From JBBWZH01 sp035544115 (GTDB lineage Bacteria; Actinomycetota; Actinomycetes; Mycobacteriales; CADCTP01), in the NCBI GenBank assembly GCA_963714145.1, contig OY970235.1:6882001-6946000 (forward strand): a stretch of 64,000 bases of DNA. The letters are read 5' to 3'. Shown here in pieces: positions 51,992 to 59,933 of the stretch. The notes beneath the pieces are model-generated. The model searched no databases. It was not told the DNA's origin and worked only from the letters and a program-made list of their open reading frames with translations. Every line of letters starts with the position of its first letter. Within the stretch, counting starts at the first letter, position 1. A program made the translations under genes and the position numbers.

Positions 51992-52030
51992 AGGTGACCC
52001 CTGCCGCGTGGAGCGGGCAGGGGTCACCTT
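51992..52030. terminator. Hairpin 3, perfect 14-base stem
   Basis: AGGTGACCCCTGCC pairs perfectly with GGCAGGGGTCACCT around a 10-base loop and is followed by TTGTTGT. This is the strongest terminator of the three and can also serve the DEAD-box gene from the other side. Confidence 0.8.
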
Positions 52031-52076
52031 GTTGTGGCTGGTCCGCCCGGCGGACGGGCGGGGGCTCGGGAGGGGG

Positions 52077-53642
52077 TCAGCCGGCGGCGGCTGAGCGGGG
52101 TGGGCGGGTGTTGTCGCGCTGCGGGCGGTGCCGGGCGGCGGCTGAGCTGCGGGACCGGGGCGGGCCGTCGGACCTGCCCTCACCGCGGCCGCTGGAGGTG
52201 CTGCCGCTGATGGCGGTGCCGGGGGCCCGGGGTGCCAGCTTGGCCGGCTCCGAGATCGCGATCTCCTGGATCACCCGGTCGCCGGCCTGCACGCTGGCGC
52301 TGGTCGGGGTGACCCCGGCCGCGCCGTGCAACCGCCCGGCCTCCCGCACCTGATCCGGCTGGACCAGGGCGACGACCGTGCCACGGGCACCGGCCCGCGC
52401 CGTCCGGCCGGAGCGGTGCAGGTAGTCCTTGTGGTCATTCGGCAGGTCGAAGTGGACAACCAGGTCGACGTGGTCGATGTGGATGCCACGGGCGGCCACA
52501 TCGGTGGCGACCAGCACCCGCGGGTGTCCCTCGGCGAACGCGGCCAGGGTCCGCTGCCGCCGGCTCTGGTTGATGTTGCCGTGGATCGCCGCCGCCTCGA
52601 CGCCGGCGTGGCCCAACTGCCGGACCAGCCGGTCCGCCCCGTGCTTGGTCCGGACGAACATCAGCGTGCGGGCCGGCCGGGACCCGATCTCGGCCGCGAC
52701 CGCGACCTTGTCGGTGGCCGGGAGCACGAACACCCGGTGGTCGATCGCCGCGACGGCCTCGGCCGGCGGGGCGATCGCGTGCACCACCGGGTCGGTGAGG
52801 TAGTCGCGCACCAGCCGGCCGACGCCGCGGTCGAGGGTGGCGGAGAACAGCATCCGCTGGCCACCGGCCGGAGTGTCGTTCAGGATCCGGGTGACGGCCG
52901 GCAGGAAGCCGAGGTCAGCCATGTGGTCGGCCTCGTCCAGCACGGTGATCTCGATCCGGTCCAGCCGGCAGGCACGGCGCTCCAGCAGGTCGATCAGCCG
53001 GCCCGGGGTGGCCACGACGATGTCGACGCCGCGGCGTAGCTGGTCGATCTGGCGGCCGATGGATACGCCGCCGTAGACGGTGGCCAGGCGCAGCCCGAGC
53101 ACCTGGCCGAGCGGCGCCAGCACCTCGGCGACCTGGCAGGCGAGCTCGCGGGTGGGCACCAGCACCATCGCCTGCGGAGCCCGCTCGACCCGCTGGCCGG
53201 TGGCCGACAGCCGGGCCAGCATCGCCAGGCCGAACGCGAGCGTCTTGCCGGAGCCGGTGTGCGCGCGGCCGAGCACGTCCCGGCCGGCCAGCGCGTCCGG
53301 CAGGGCGCGGGTCTGGATCGCGAACGGGGTGTGGATACCCCGCTTGGCCAGCGCGGCCGTCAGCGGCTGGGGCACATCCAGCTCAGCGAACGTGCTGGCC
53401 GCCGGCGCCGGCACGCGGAGCGCGGCGGCGAGCGCCAGATCCAGCTCGGACGTGGCCGGCTGGGTGGTGCGGGGTGCAGCCGACCGGGGTGCCGCGGACC
53501 GGCGACGGCCAGCCGCCGGCCGCCCCTGGCGCTGGCCCTCAGGCCGGCCGTCGTGCCGATCCTGCCACTGGCCCTCGGGCCGGCCCTGGCGCTGGCCCTG
53601 GGGCCGCCCGCGCGCGGGCCGTGATCGTTTGACTTCAGGCAT
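52077..53642 (-). CDS. DEAD-box ATP-dependent RNA helicase
   Basis: 521 residues from ATG 53642, with GGAGGG upstream. The N-terminal 75 residues are basic and repetitive (RPQGQRQGRPEGQWQDRHDG). The helicase core has the Q motif FAELDVPQPLTAAL, Walker A AHTGSGKT, PTRELA, Walker B VLDEADHMADLGFLP, SAT in LFSATLD, and motif VI HRSGRTARAGARG. The C-terminus is Ser/Arg/Gly-rich. Expected to remodel RNA, perhaps in ribosome assembly or cold adaptation; it faces a cold shock protein across the hairpin cluster. Confidence 0.93.
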   Translation of the reverse strand: MPEVKRSRPARGRPQGQRQGRPEGQWQDRHDGRPEGQRQGRPAAGRRRSAAPRSAAPRTTQPATSELDLALAAALRVPAPAASTFAELDVPQPLTAALAKRGIHTPFAIQTRALPDALAGRDVLGRAHTGSGKTLAFGLAMLARLSATGQRVERAPQAMVLVPTRELACQVAEVLAPLGQVLGLRLATVYGGVSIGRQIDQLRRGVDIVVATPGRLIDLLERRACRLDRIEITVLDEADHMADLGFLPAVTRILNDTPAGGQRMLFSATLDRGVGRLVRDYLTDPVVHAIAPPAEAVAAIDHRVFVLPATDKVAVAAEIGSRPARTLMFVRTKHGADRLVRQLGHAGVEAAAIHGNINQSRRQRTLAAFAEGHPRVLVATDVAARGIHIDHVDLVVHFDLPNDHKDYLHRSGRTARAGARGTVVALVQPDQVREAGRLHGAAGVTPTSASVQAGDRVIQEIAISEPAKLAPRAPGTAISGSTSSGRGEGRSDGPPRSRSSAAARHRPQRDNTRPPRSAAAG

Positions 53643-53878
53643 GTATGACCCTCCGTGGGTCTGTCGACGGCCGCGTAGCGGGCGGCGTCGACGCACCGGC
53701 AGGCACCGGAGGCGGACTACTCACCTGGAGCGACCTCGCGGGCAACTCGCCCGCGGGAGTGGCGGCAGCACATGCCGCCGTACGGCAACTTTACCAGCCG
53801 GTGGATCCGCACCGCCGGGTGGCACCGTTCAGCCGGTCGGCTCGTGTCGGCCGGCGCCGGGCCGGGAAAGATCACGAA
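53643..53878. other. 236-base leader region, divergent
   Basis: The gap between the helicase and the carboxylate-amine ligase has a stretch of moderate AT content at 53755-53810 that could hold promoters for both genes. Open frames cross it but have poor codon use and no ribosome binding site. Confidence 0.4.
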
Positions 53879-55009
53879 GTGCCGATCCCAGACCAGCCGG
53901 CGGAAACCAGCAGCGTCGGCGAGACCATCGGGGTCGAAGAGGAGTTCCACGTCCTCGACCCCGGCAGCGGCCGGCTGACCGCGGTGGACGCGCATGCCCT
54001 GGCCGGCCTCGGCGGGGAGCCGGTCGCCGAACCCGAACTGCAGCGCACGGTGGTGGAGACCGCGACCGCGGTCTGCCGCACGCTGGACGAGCTGCGGGTC
54101 GATCTGGCGCGGCGCCGGTCCACCCTGCGGGCCGCGGTGGCGGAGCTCGGGCTGGACGTGGTCGCATCCGGCACCGTGCCGGATGCGGGCGCCCGGGTGG
54201 TCGCCGTCTACCCCGCCGACCGGTACCGCTACCTGGCCGAGGAGTACCAGCAGGTGGCCCGCGAGCAGATCGTCTGCGCCTGCCAGGTGCAGGTCGGCGT
54301 GCCGGACCGGGAGCTGGCGATCGCGGTCGCCGACCGGGTCCGGGTCTGGCTGCCGGCGCTGCTGGCCATGTCGGTCAGCTCACCGTTCTTCGGCAACCGG
54401 GACACCGGCTACGGCTCGTACCGGACGATGCTGCTGTCCCGCTGGCCCACCGCCGGGCCACCGGCCCGGTTCGGCTCGGCCGCCGAGTACGACCGGGTGG
54501 TGGACGCGCTGATCCGCACCGGCACGATCAGCGACCCGGGCATGGTCTATTTCGACATCCGGCCGTCGGCGCGCTACCCGACCGTGGAGATCCGGGTCGC
54601 CGACGCCTGCCCGCTGCTGGACGACGTGCTGCTGCTCGCCGCGCTCGGCCGCGCGCTGGTCCGCACCGCCGCGGCCGAGGCGGCCGCCGGCGCCCCGGTC
54701 CCCGATGTCCGGCCCGAACTGCTGCGCGCCGCCACCTGGCGGGCGGCCCGGTCCGGTCTGGACGCGACGCTGATCGACCCGACCCGGGCGGCGGCGCTGC
54801 CGGCCGCCGAGCTGATCGACCGGCTGGTCGGGTACGTCCGGCCGGCGCTGGCCGCGGCCGGCGAGCAGGACGCGGTGGCCGACCTGCTCGCCGCGGCCCG
54901 CCGCCGGGGCACCGCCGCCGCCCGGCAGCGCGCCGCGCTGGCCCGGCACGGCGACCTGCGGGACGTGGTCCGGCTGCTGATCGAGGAGACCGGCGCCGAC
55001 CTCGGCTGA
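53879..55009 (+). CDS. Glutamate-cysteine ligase-like carboxylate-amine ligase (YbdK type)
   Basis: 376 residues from GTG 53879, with GGAAAG about 9 bases upstream. The GCS2 family features are TIGVEEEFHVLDP near the N-terminus, ELQRTVVETATAVCRTLDEL, EQIVCACQVQVGVPDRELAI and SVSSPFFGNRDTGYGSYRTM, with YPTVEIRVADAC in the second half. It joins a carboxylate to an amine with ATP, commonly glutamate to cysteine. Monocistronic; the physiological amine is not certain. Confidence 0.88.
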   Translation: MPIPDQPAETSSVGETIGVEEEFHVLDPGSGRLTAVDAHALAGLGGEPVAEPELQRTVVETATAVCRTLDELRVDLARRRSTLRAAVAELGLDVVASGTVPDAGARVVAVYPADRYRYLAEEYQQVAREQIVCACQVQVGVPDRELAIAVADRVRVWLPALLAMSVSSPFFGNRDTGYGSYRTMLLSRWPTAGPPARFGSAAEYDRVVDALIRTGTISDPGMVYFDIRPSARYPTVEIRVADACPLLDDVLLLAALGRALVRTAAAEAAAGAPVPDVRPELLRAATWRAARSGLDATLIDPTRAAALPAAELIDRLVGYVRPALAAAGEQDAVADLLAAARRRGTAAARQRAALARHGDLRDVVRLLIEETGADLG

Positions 55010-55047
55010 CGCGTGGGCCCGCAGGACAGCCGGACACCGGCCGGCGG

Positions 55048-55635
55048 TCAGGCCTGGCCGGCATCCGGCTGCCAGGCGCCCAGCCAGAGCGTGGGCGGCC
55101 AGTTCTCCGCGGCGGCCAGCAGCGGGAGCGCGGTCGCCCCGTCCACCGACTCACGGACGATGTCGGCGTGCCCGGCGTGCCGGGCGGTCTCCGCGATCAG
55201 GTGCAGCAACACCCAGCGCACCGACCAGGCCTCGACGCCGGGCGGGCACCAGGGCAGGTCGGGCGGGATCGGCACCGGCTGGCCCAGGTCGGCGACGCCG
55301 CTGATCACCGCGCTGGTCTCCGCGGCCGCCGCGGCGTACCCGGACAGCACGCCGGCCAGCGTGTCGTCCGGGTCCAGCCGGAAGGTGGCCTGGTGGCCGT
55401 CCTCACCGGGGGTGCCGGGCCGGCCGCGGCGCAGCACGGTGTCCATCCAGCTGCGCTCCACCGCGCCGGCGTGCTTGATCAGCCCGCCGACGCTGAGCGC
55501 ACTGACGGTCGGGGTGGCCCGGGCCTGCACATCGGTCAACCCGTACGCGGTCGTGCGCAACACCCGCCGCTGCTGGTCGAGGTAGGCGAGCAGGCCACCC
55601 CGCTCGTCCGTGATCGGCGGTGTGATTCCAGGCAT
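55048..55635 (-). CDS. DinB-like (DUF664) protein
   Basis: 195 residues from ATG 55635. The four-helix DinB/DUF664 pattern is present: RGGLLAYLDQQRRVLRTTAY, VGGLIKHAGAVERSWMDTV (first metal histidine), and WVLLHLIAETARHAGHADIV (further His pair, HxxxHxxH-like). These proteins are often mycothiol-dependent metal enzymes in actinomycetes, but that activity is inference here. Its neighbours on both sides are unrelated. Confidence 0.85.
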   Translation of the reverse strand: MPGITPPITDERGGLLAYLDQQRRVLRTTAYGLTDVQARATPTVSALSVGGLIKHAGAVERSWMDTVLRRGRPGTPGEDGHQATFRLDPDDTLAGVLSGYAAAAAETSAVISGVADLGQPVPIPPDLPWCPPGVEAWSVRWVLLHLIAETARHAGHADIVRESVDGATALPLLAAAENWPPTLWLGAWQPDAGQA

Positions 55636-55687
55636 GCCGTGCTCCCTCCCCGCGGCTTCCGCGGAGCGCGCATCAGCGGAGCGCGCA

Positions 55688-56668
55688 TCAGCCGGGCTGC
55701 AGTTGTACCGGCGCCGGCCGGCTCAGCGGCACCGCCCGCAGCGACGCGGCGTGCAGCAGGTCGGCCACGGTGACCTTGCCGGCGTCCCGGGCCACCGCCA
55801 GGCCGCGCCGGTCCAGGTCCTCGGCGAGCTGCGTCTGGTGGTCGTCGGTGTGCTCGCCGTGGTGCAGCCGGCGCGGCAGCAGCACCGGGCAGCGGCCGGC
55901 GTCCAGGGCCAGCAGCGCGGAGCCGAGCCCGGCGTGCGCGATCACCACGTCCGCGTCGACCGCGGCCGCGGCCAGCTCGTCCGGCGGCACCAGCTCGACG
56001 CCGGCGATGCCGAGGTCGGCCACATACGTCCAGCCGGTCTGCCAGAGCACCTCGGCGTCCGGCGCGAGCACCTGGGGCAGCAGCGCGGCCAGCCGCTCGG
56101 CCGCCCGCCGGAACGGGAACCCGCGCTGGGTGCCGAAGGTGACCACCACCCGGTTCAGCGTGGTCTGTCCGCTCCGGACGGACCGGTGGTCCGGCGCGTA
56201 CCCGTCCAGGACCGAGCCGCGGAACTGCCAGCGCGGCCCGGCCCAGGCCTGGTGCTGGGTGTAGAGCCGCACCCCGGGCAGCCCGGCGATCATCCGGCCG
56301 GTGAGGCTGGGGCCGCGCCGCCGGCAACAGCTCTCGAAGTAGTGCACGCCCAGCCCGCGGGTGCGCGCGGCCAGGCTGAACGGCACCGCGACCGCCGCCC
56401 CGGTCGAGACCACCCGGGAATACGTCTGGGCCCGCAGCAGCTTGTGCGCCCGCGGCAGCGCGCGTACCGCCGCGCCCAGGTCCTTGGGTTCGATCGGTGG
56501 GATGAAATGCGCGGTGCGGCCGGCCAGCCGCCGCCGCGACTGCACCGAGTCGAACGTCACCCATTCCTCACCGCCACCCGGCGGCGTCAGCCGCGGCGCC
56601 AACCGGACGAGTTCGTCCAGATGACCGCCGGTCGAACAGACATAGAGCACCGGATCCCCCGTGGCCAC
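55688..56668 (-). CDS. Glycosyltransferase, Alg14/Alg13 (MurG-like) type
   Basis: 326 residues from GTG 56668, preceded by GGGGGG; a frame to 56710 is possible but lacks a site. The N-terminal half is Alg14/EpsF-like: VLYVCSTGGHLDELVRLAPR, SRVVSTGAAVAVPFSLAART and HYFESCCRR. The C-terminal half is Alg13/MurG-like: VVVTFGTQRGFPFRRAAERL and VVIAHAGLGSALLALDAGRC. One gene thus supplies the membrane anchor-binding and UDP-sugar parts. Role in a cell-wall or exopolysaccharide step is likely; no other polymer genes are near. Confidence 0.82.
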   Translation of the reverse strand: MATGDPVLYVCSTGGHLDELVRLAPRLTPPGGGEEWVTFDSVQSRRRLAGRTAHFIPPIEPKDLGAAVRALPRAHKLLRAQTYSRVVSTGAAVAVPFSLAARTRGLGVHYFESCCRRRGPSLTGRMIAGLPGVRLYTQHQAWAGPRWQFRGSVLDGYAPDHRSVRSGQTTLNRVVVTFGTQRGFPFRRAAERLAALLPQVLAPDAEVLWQTGWTYVADLGIAGVELVPPDELAAAAVDADVVIAHAGLGSALLALDAGRCPVLLPRRLHHGEHTDDHQTQLAEDLDRRGLAVARDAGKVTVADLLHAASLRAVPLSRPAPVQLQPG

Positions 56669-56782
56669 GGCGCACCCCCCGATTGAGTTGTTGTGACGCA
56701 AATCTGACACAAGTGTCCGCCACCCGATCAGATCGCGGGTGGCTTTCCTACGATTCCGGAGCCAGGTCCGCTGATACCGGAA

Positions 56783-56810
56783 CGGGGGCGCGGCCGCAGC
56801 CGCGCCCCCG
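56783..56810. terminator. Terminator after the GH9 gene
   Basis: A perfect 12-base stem CGGGGGCGCGGC with loop CGCA, flanked by a further AGGTCCG/CGGACCT pairing. It lies 20 bases beyond the GH9 stop on the minus strand. Confidence 0.8.
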
Positions 56811-56829
56811 CCGGACCTGCCGCGCTAAC

Positions 56830-59118
56830 TCACCAATGGTGGCCGGGCCGGGCCGCATCGGCCGCGAACTGGCTCACCCAGACGAGCGGCGCGTTCCAGT
56901 TGATCGCTTCCTCGTTGGTCGAGTACGAGTTGATGTCGTCGAGGTAGCAGCGTTGCGGGGCACAGCCGGGCAACTGCCGCGCGGCGATCGGATCCTGCAG
57001 GGCCGAGTTGGGTCCGCCGGCGATGGTGCCGGCCGGTGGGTGCGGCAGCGTCGCGTCCAACTGGTTGGCCCAGAACCGGTGGTGCTCGTTCTGGGCGGCC
57101 TTGTCGCCGTACCCGGTCACGTACGACTGGTTCAGACCATTGCGACCCAGGATGTAGTCGAGCGTCTCCACGGCGCCGTCCCGGTACTTCGACCGGCCGG
57201 TGTAGTCCGCCGCCGCGCCGAGCACCAGCGCGTTGTTCAGCACCTGGCTGTTCGAGCCCCAGACGTACCCGTTCGCGCCGAACGGCACCGGGTAGGCCTG
57301 GCTGTGCATCGCGGTCAGGTAGCCGTCGGCCGCGGTCGCGATACCGGCCCGGACGGCACTGATGGCCGACCGCGGCAGCCGGTTCGGCACCAGCGCGAGC
57401 GTCAGGTCACCGAGCGCGCCGACCGCCTGCCAGCTGAACCCACCCGGGCTGAAGCTCTTCGCCAGGTACAGCGGCGAGGAGGTCAGCGCGGTGCGGTAGA
57501 CCGGCTTGCCGGTCGTGGTGAACAGCTCCGCGGCCGCCCAGTAGAACTCGTCGGTCACGTTGCTGTCGTCGTACGCACCGCCGCCGTTGCTGTCGGCGCC
57601 GGACGCGAGTACCGCCGGGTGCGCCACCGCGGCCGCCCACGCCTTCTCCGCGGCGACCTGCAACCGGGCCGCGAACGCCCGGTCGAACCGCTGCCAGATG
57701 CGCGCGCCCTGGGCCGCGGTCGCGGCCAGGTTCAGCGTGGCCGCGGTGCTCGGCGCGTGCAGGAACCGCGGCTGGTTGTCCAGCTCGGGACGGGTCGGCA
57801 GACCGGTCCAGTTCTCGTCGTGCACCTTGTGGTGGGCCATCCCGGCCAGCGGCTGGCCGTCCGGCACCTGCATCGCCAGCAGGAACTGCAGCTCCCAGCG
57901 GGCCTCGTCCAGGATGTCCGGGACCCGGTTGCGCGCCTCCGGGATGCGCTGCGTGCCATCCGCGAAGGCCCGCCGGTCGGCGCCGGGGACGAGTTGGCTG
58001 CGCTCGTACGCGTTCAGCAGCTGCCAGACCGAGATGCCGCCGTTGACCACGTACTTGCCCTGGTCACCGGCGTCGTACCAGCCGCCGCGGACGTCCAGCG
58101 AGTAGCCGCAGACGCCGGGCAGGCAGGGCACCAGCGTGTCGCCCTGGTTCGGCGCGACGCCCAGGTGGCCGGCCGGGCGGGCGTGGTCGGCGCCGACGAA
58201 CCGGGCCTCGATCGGGATCCCGCTGCGCTGCTGGTAGAAGAACTCCAGCGCGTCGTTCGGCAGCGTGCGGTAGATCGAGTCAGCGATGTCGAACGGGTGG
58301 CTGGTCGCGTCGCCGACGGTCAGCGTGTAGCCGGTGCCGGCCCGGGTGACCCGGCTGAAGTCGATCATCTGCACGGTGTCGCCGGACGCGGCGTCCGGGC
58401 CGGACAGCGCGGTCGTGCCGCGGGCCACCACCCGGCCCGCGGAGTTGGCCAGCGTCCAGGCCTGCGGCGCGGTCGCGTCGGTGACCACCGAGGCGTGCTT
58501 GGGCAGGTTGGTCAGGTAGCCGACCTGGTTGACCCGGACCGTGGGGCCGGTGTCCTGCACCGGTCCGCCGGTCTGGTCACCACCGACCAGCGAGATGTTG
58601 TCCAGGCAGACCCGCGAGCTGGGTGTGTTCGCGCCCAACTGGAAGGTGACCTGACCGCTGGGTGTGCCGAGGCTGGAGGTGAAATCGAACGAGAACGGCT
58701 GCCCGGCCGGGGTCAGGGCGACCCGCTGGGCGAACGTCGACGTGAACGGGTCGACGTTCTGCTGCACGGTGGTGGTGATCGAGATCGCCGGGTCGGCGGT
58801 CGCGGTGAACGAGTAGGTGTAGGCCTTGCCGAGCTCCAGCGGCACCTCGTTCTGCCCGACGATCAGGTCCCACGGGTTGACCGAGCCGCCATTGACGTTG
58901 ATGCACCACTGGCCGGCGGCCACCCCGGCGGTCACATTCGCCCCCAGCCACCAGGGGTCGAAGCTGCCGCTGTCGAAGTTGCCGTTCAGCAGCCGCTCCG
59001 GGCCCTCGGCGGCGACGCCGGCGGTGGGGGTCGCGGTAACGGTGAGGCCGGCCAGCGCGACCGCTACCCCGGCGGCCAGCCAGGGCCGGCGGCGGGCGGC
59101 GCGACGAGCAGGAAACAT
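56830..59118 (-). CDS. Secreted GH9 cellulase with CBM4/9 and Ig-like domains
   Basis: 762 residues from ATG 59118, with GGAAGGGAC upstream; an in-frame start at 59142 has no ribosome binding site. Order: signal peptide (RPWLAAGVAVALAGLTVTAT), CBM4/9 module (about 45-190, LLNGNFDSGSFDPWWLG), CelD-type N-terminal Ig-like domain (VRVNQVGYLTNLPKHASVVT), then the GH9 catalytic domain: VRGGWYDAGDQGKYVVNGGI with the catalytic Asp pair, VTGYGDKAAQNEHHRFWANQ and the acid/base Glu in SYSTNEEAINWNAPLVW. It hydrolyses beta-1,4-glucan outside the cell. A palindrome for a CebR-like repressor lies upstream. Confidence 0.93.
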   Translation of the reverse strand: MFPARRAARRRPWLAAGVAVALAGLTVTATPTAGVAAEGPERLLNGNFDSGSFDPWWLGANVTAGVAAGQWCINVNGGSVNPWDLIVGQNEVPLELGKAYTYSFTATADPAISITTTVQQNVDPFTSTFAQRVALTPAGQPFSFDFTSSLGTPSGQVTFQLGANTPSSRVCLDNISLVGGDQTGGPVQDTGPTVRVNQVGYLTNLPKHASVVTDATAPQAWTLANSAGRVVARGTTALSGPDAASGDTVQMIDFSRVTRAGTGYTLTVGDATSHPFDIADSIYRTLPNDALEFFYQQRSGIPIEARFVGADHARPAGHLGVAPNQGDTLVPCLPGVCGYSLDVRGGWYDAGDQGKYVVNGGISVWQLLNAYERSQLVPGADRRAFADGTQRIPEARNRVPDILDEARWELQFLLAMQVPDGQPLAGMAHHKVHDENWTGLPTRPELDNQPRFLHAPSTAATLNLAATAAQGARIWQRFDRAFAARLQVAAEKAWAAAVAHPAVLASGADSNGGGAYDDSNVTDEFYWAAAELFTTTGKPVYRTALTSSPLYLAKSFSPGGFSWQAVGALGDLTLALVPNRLPRSAISAVRAGIATAADGYLTAMHSQAYPVPFGANGYVWGSNSQVLNNALVLGAAADYTGRSKYRDGAVETLDYILGRNGLNQSYVTGYGDKAAQNEHHRFWANQLDATLPHPPAGTIAGGPNSALQDPIAARQLPGCAPQRCYLDDINSYSTNEEAINWNAPLVWVSQFAADAARPGHHW

Positions 59119-59172
59119 GGCATGTCCCTTCCGGATCGCCATTCGTCCGAACGCAGGGCAGCCGCCGCAGCT

Positions 59173-59188
59173 GTGAGAGCGCTCTCAC
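59173..59188. promoter_or_regulatory. CebR/CelR-like operator GTGAGAGCGCTCTCAC
   Basis: A perfect 16-base palindrome 55 bases upstream of the GH9 start. It matches the TGGGAGCGCTCCCA operator of the CebR/CelR cellulase repressors except for one symmetrical change in each arm (GGG to AGA). The core AGCGCT is shared with the operator at 13729. Confidence 0.8.
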
Positions 59189-59333
59189 GGAGAGTATCGA
59201 CGGCATCGAAGCCGGTCAACACAGCGGTAACGGGCCGCAACCTGACTGGTGCCTACCAGCGCGCAGCCTCGCTATCCTCGCGTGTCTGGTCGGTCGTCCG
59301 GAGGGCGGCTGGCATGCGCGAGAGGGGCGGCGG

Positions 59334-59933
59334 ATGGCGATCGTGACGCCGGGGTTCCAGGGGCGACGCGCGGCCGGCGGTGACCGGCTACCCCCCGGGC
59401 AGTACCTGACCAGCGATTTTCCGGTGCTGTCGGCCGGCCCGACGCCGCGGATCAAGCTGGACCGGTGGGATTTCACGATCACCACCGAGGCCGGCCAGGA
59501 CCATGTGTGGACCTGGCCGCAACTGCGGGCGCTGCCGGCCGCGACGCCCACCGTGGACATCCATTGCGTGACCAAATGGTCCAAATTAGGCACCCGCTGG
59601 CGCGGCGTCTCGCTGGACACGCTGCTGGCCGATGTGGACACTGCCGCCGGCTACGGGCTGGTCTATTCCTACGGTGGCTACACCACCAACCTGCCGCTGC
59701 CCGACCTGCTGGACGGCCGGGCCTGGCTTGTCTACGAATACGGCGGCGCCGACCTCACCCCCGAGCACGGCGGCCCGGTCCGGCTGCTGGTGCCACACCT
59801 GTACCTCTGGAAGTCGGCGAAGTGGGTGCGCGGCATCCGACTGTCCGATCAGGACGATCCCGGATTCTGGGAGAGCGTCGGCTACCACAACTACGGAGAC
59901 CCGTGGCGCGAGCAGCGGTACCAGGGCGACTGA
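59334..59933 (+). CDS. Sulfite oxidase-like molybdopterin-dependent oxidoreductase
   Basis: 199 residues from ATG 59334. It is a single oxidoreductase molybdopterin-binding domain (PF00174): Cys78 in VDIHCVTKWSKLGTRWRGVS is the expected Mo ligand, followed by GGYTTNLPLPDLLDGRAWL, PEHGGPVRLLVPHLYLWKSA and WVRGIRLSDQD. No Tat signal is seen, so it is probably cytoplasmic. Leu85 is encoded by TTA (59586-59588), the codon served by bldA tRNA in streptomycetes. The ferredoxin reductase gene overlaps its end by 31 bases. Confidence 0.88.
   Translation: MAIVTPGFQGRRAAGGDRLPPGQYLTSDFPVLSAGPTPRIKLDRWDFTITTEAGQDHVWTWPQLRALPAATPTVDIHCVTKWSKLGTRWRGVSLDTLLADVDTAAGYGLVYSYGGYTTNLPLPDLLDGRAWLVYEYGGADLTPEHGGPVRLLVPHLYLWKSAKWVRGIRLSDQDDPGFWESVGYHNYGDPWREQRYQGD

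Larger units (their letters stand above)
51752..52076. other. 325-base intergenic region built of related hairpins
   Basis: Between the convergent rbpA and DEAD-box genes lie three related hairpins, two copies of CATGTCTGCCGCGGGGG-CGAGCCC (51802-51827 and 51948-51973), and a stretch of imperfect GGTTTCCGGTTTCGG-type repeats (51841-51892). No coding frame is credible. Confidence 0.6.

Noticed and set aside
53645..53878. N-terminal extension of the carboxylate-amine ligase
   Set aside because: The frame is open but Ala/Gly/Arg-rich without family similarity; the family begins at GETIGVEEEF just after GTG 53879, which has its own ribosome binding site.
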